NCBI GenBank assembly: GCA_002436085.1
Contig: DIXT01000011.1
Coordinates: 45,782-96,283, forward strand
DNA from: Anaerolineaceae bacterium UBA6073
Lineage (GTDB): Bacteria > Chloroflexota > Anaerolineae > Anaerolineales > Anaerolineaceae
Direction of reading: 5' to 3'
DNA length: 50,502 bases
Shown: in pieces, positions 50,055 through 50,502 of the stretch
How the letters are laid out: each line of letters begins with the position of its first letter
Position numbering within the stretch: position 1 is the first letter of the stretch
The notes under the pieces: generated by a model
What the model was told of the DNA's origin: nothing
The model's database searches: none
What the model saw: only the letters and a program-made list of their open reading frames with translations
Position numbers and translations under genes: made by a program

Positions 50055-50502
50055 TTATTTTGCCACGTGCTTGCGCTTTGTGACTCGCCAAACCACAAAT
50101 CCACTCAAGAATAATCCTGCCAGGAACACCGCCCAATTAAATTGAGATGGCTTCGATTGGCTGAGTAAGCTTGCACCCGCGGGAAAGGTGGATATTGCAT
50201 CTTGCATAAACGCATACAACATCGCCAAAATACCAGCCAATAAAACGATCGCTTCAGTAATCCTAAAGCGAAAGACATGACCCTGTTCCTCTCTAAGGAT
50301 AGCCAAAGTTCCACCCATGATCATTAACAGGGAAATCAATATGGGCGCGATGACAGGTCCCCACCATGGCAGTGGAATGAGGAAAAGCAGATCGGGATCA
50401 AGCAAGGTAGTTGGCCATGCGATAAAAACTTTAAGCCACAGGTAATATAAGATATCCCATACTCCAAATGCAACCAAGGTAAACCCCAAACGGGATTGAA
50501 GT
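50055..50502 (-). CDS. Membrane protein of unknown function (5' end outside window)
   Basis: At least 149 codons, open to the window edge, so the N-terminus is missing. The frame has an internal TTG at 50489, but the coding pattern continues upstream of it. At least four hydrophobic segments are visible. They include FGVWDILYYLWLKVFIAW, VIAPILISLLMIMGGTLAIL, a third around EAIVLLAGILAMLYAFM and a fourth near WAVFLAGLFLSGFVVW. The protein ends in a basic tail (RVTKRKHVAK). No functional motif is recognised. The CAT-anticodon tRNA follows at once and may be processed from the same transcript. Confidence 0.75.
   Translation of the reverse strand, partial: LQSRLGFTLVAFGVWDILYYLWLKVFIAWPTTLLDPDLLFLIPLPWWGPVIAPILISLLMIMGGTLAILREEQGHVFRFRITEAIVLLAGILAMLYAFMQDAISTFPAGASLLSQSKPSQFNWAVFLAGLFLSGFVVWRVTKRKHVAK

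Overview
The window looks like chromosomal DNA of an anaerobic bacterium, most likely Chloroflexota, class Anaerolineae. This is an inference from gene style: ferredoxin-rich aldehyde oxidoreductase/Hdr-type electron transfer genes, a zinc-finger L32, a sigma-54 system without flagellar or nitrogen genes, a T-box in front of ileS, and fairly GC-rich coding DNA. There is no rRNA. Three tRNAs are present.

Layout. 1-514: the right end of a short inverted-repeat element (a second copy lies at 36685-36910) and the rpmF promoter. 515-3266: rpmF, then hflX and a dapL-like aminotransferase on the minus strand. 3422-16496: a self-contained sigma-54 module. rpoN, a sensor kinase and a sigma-54 activator that lacks a DNA-binding domain form one operon. 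It is preceded by a consensus -24/-12 promoter that overlaps a sigma-A promoter. A second perfect -24/-12 promoter then drives a two-helix membrane protein, a 1779-residue TPR protein and a 904-residue protein with a caspase/gingipain-like His-Cys dyad. This is the best candidate for an undescribed system.

16836-26616: a ten-gene redox operon. It encodes an AOR-family tungsten enzyme, ferredoxin subunits, HdrA fused to MvhD, HdrC, a second MvhD, HydB/FlxB-like and HydG/FlxA-like subunits and a polyferredoxin. HdrA is interrupted by a UGA exactly where a Cys/Sec residue is expected. A bacterial-SECIS-like hairpin follows, so I read it as one selenoprotein. The set suggests an electron-confurcating or bifurcating complex linking an aldehyde or acyl substrate, ferredoxin and NAD(P)H. 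No HdrB is present.

26715-36973: a small hypothetical protein, a metallophosphoesterase and an exported Asp-box beta-propeller protein, then ltaE, rluD, lspA and ileS (minus strand). A T-box riboswitch and strong promoter precede ileS, and an inverted-repeat element sits just upstream. 36974-38528: two tRNA-Ser genes, then a decayed stretch with a kelch-type remnant and a 79-bp tandem repeat.

38529-40726: a DUF438/hemerythrin/PAS protein, a ferredoxin and a Crp/Fnr regulator, with a perfect TGTGA-N6-TCACA operator between regulator and ferredoxin. 40878-45497: a truncated FAD-linked oxidase, an FGGY kinase and a GH3 beta-glucosidase with a PA14 insert. 45603-48485: a NYN-domain protein, msrA, msrB and a ROK glucokinase. 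48492-50502: a gene-poor stretch with scattered GGAGACC motifs, an AT-rich orphan gene, a coding remnant, a CAU-anticodon tRNA and a membrane protein cut by the window edge.
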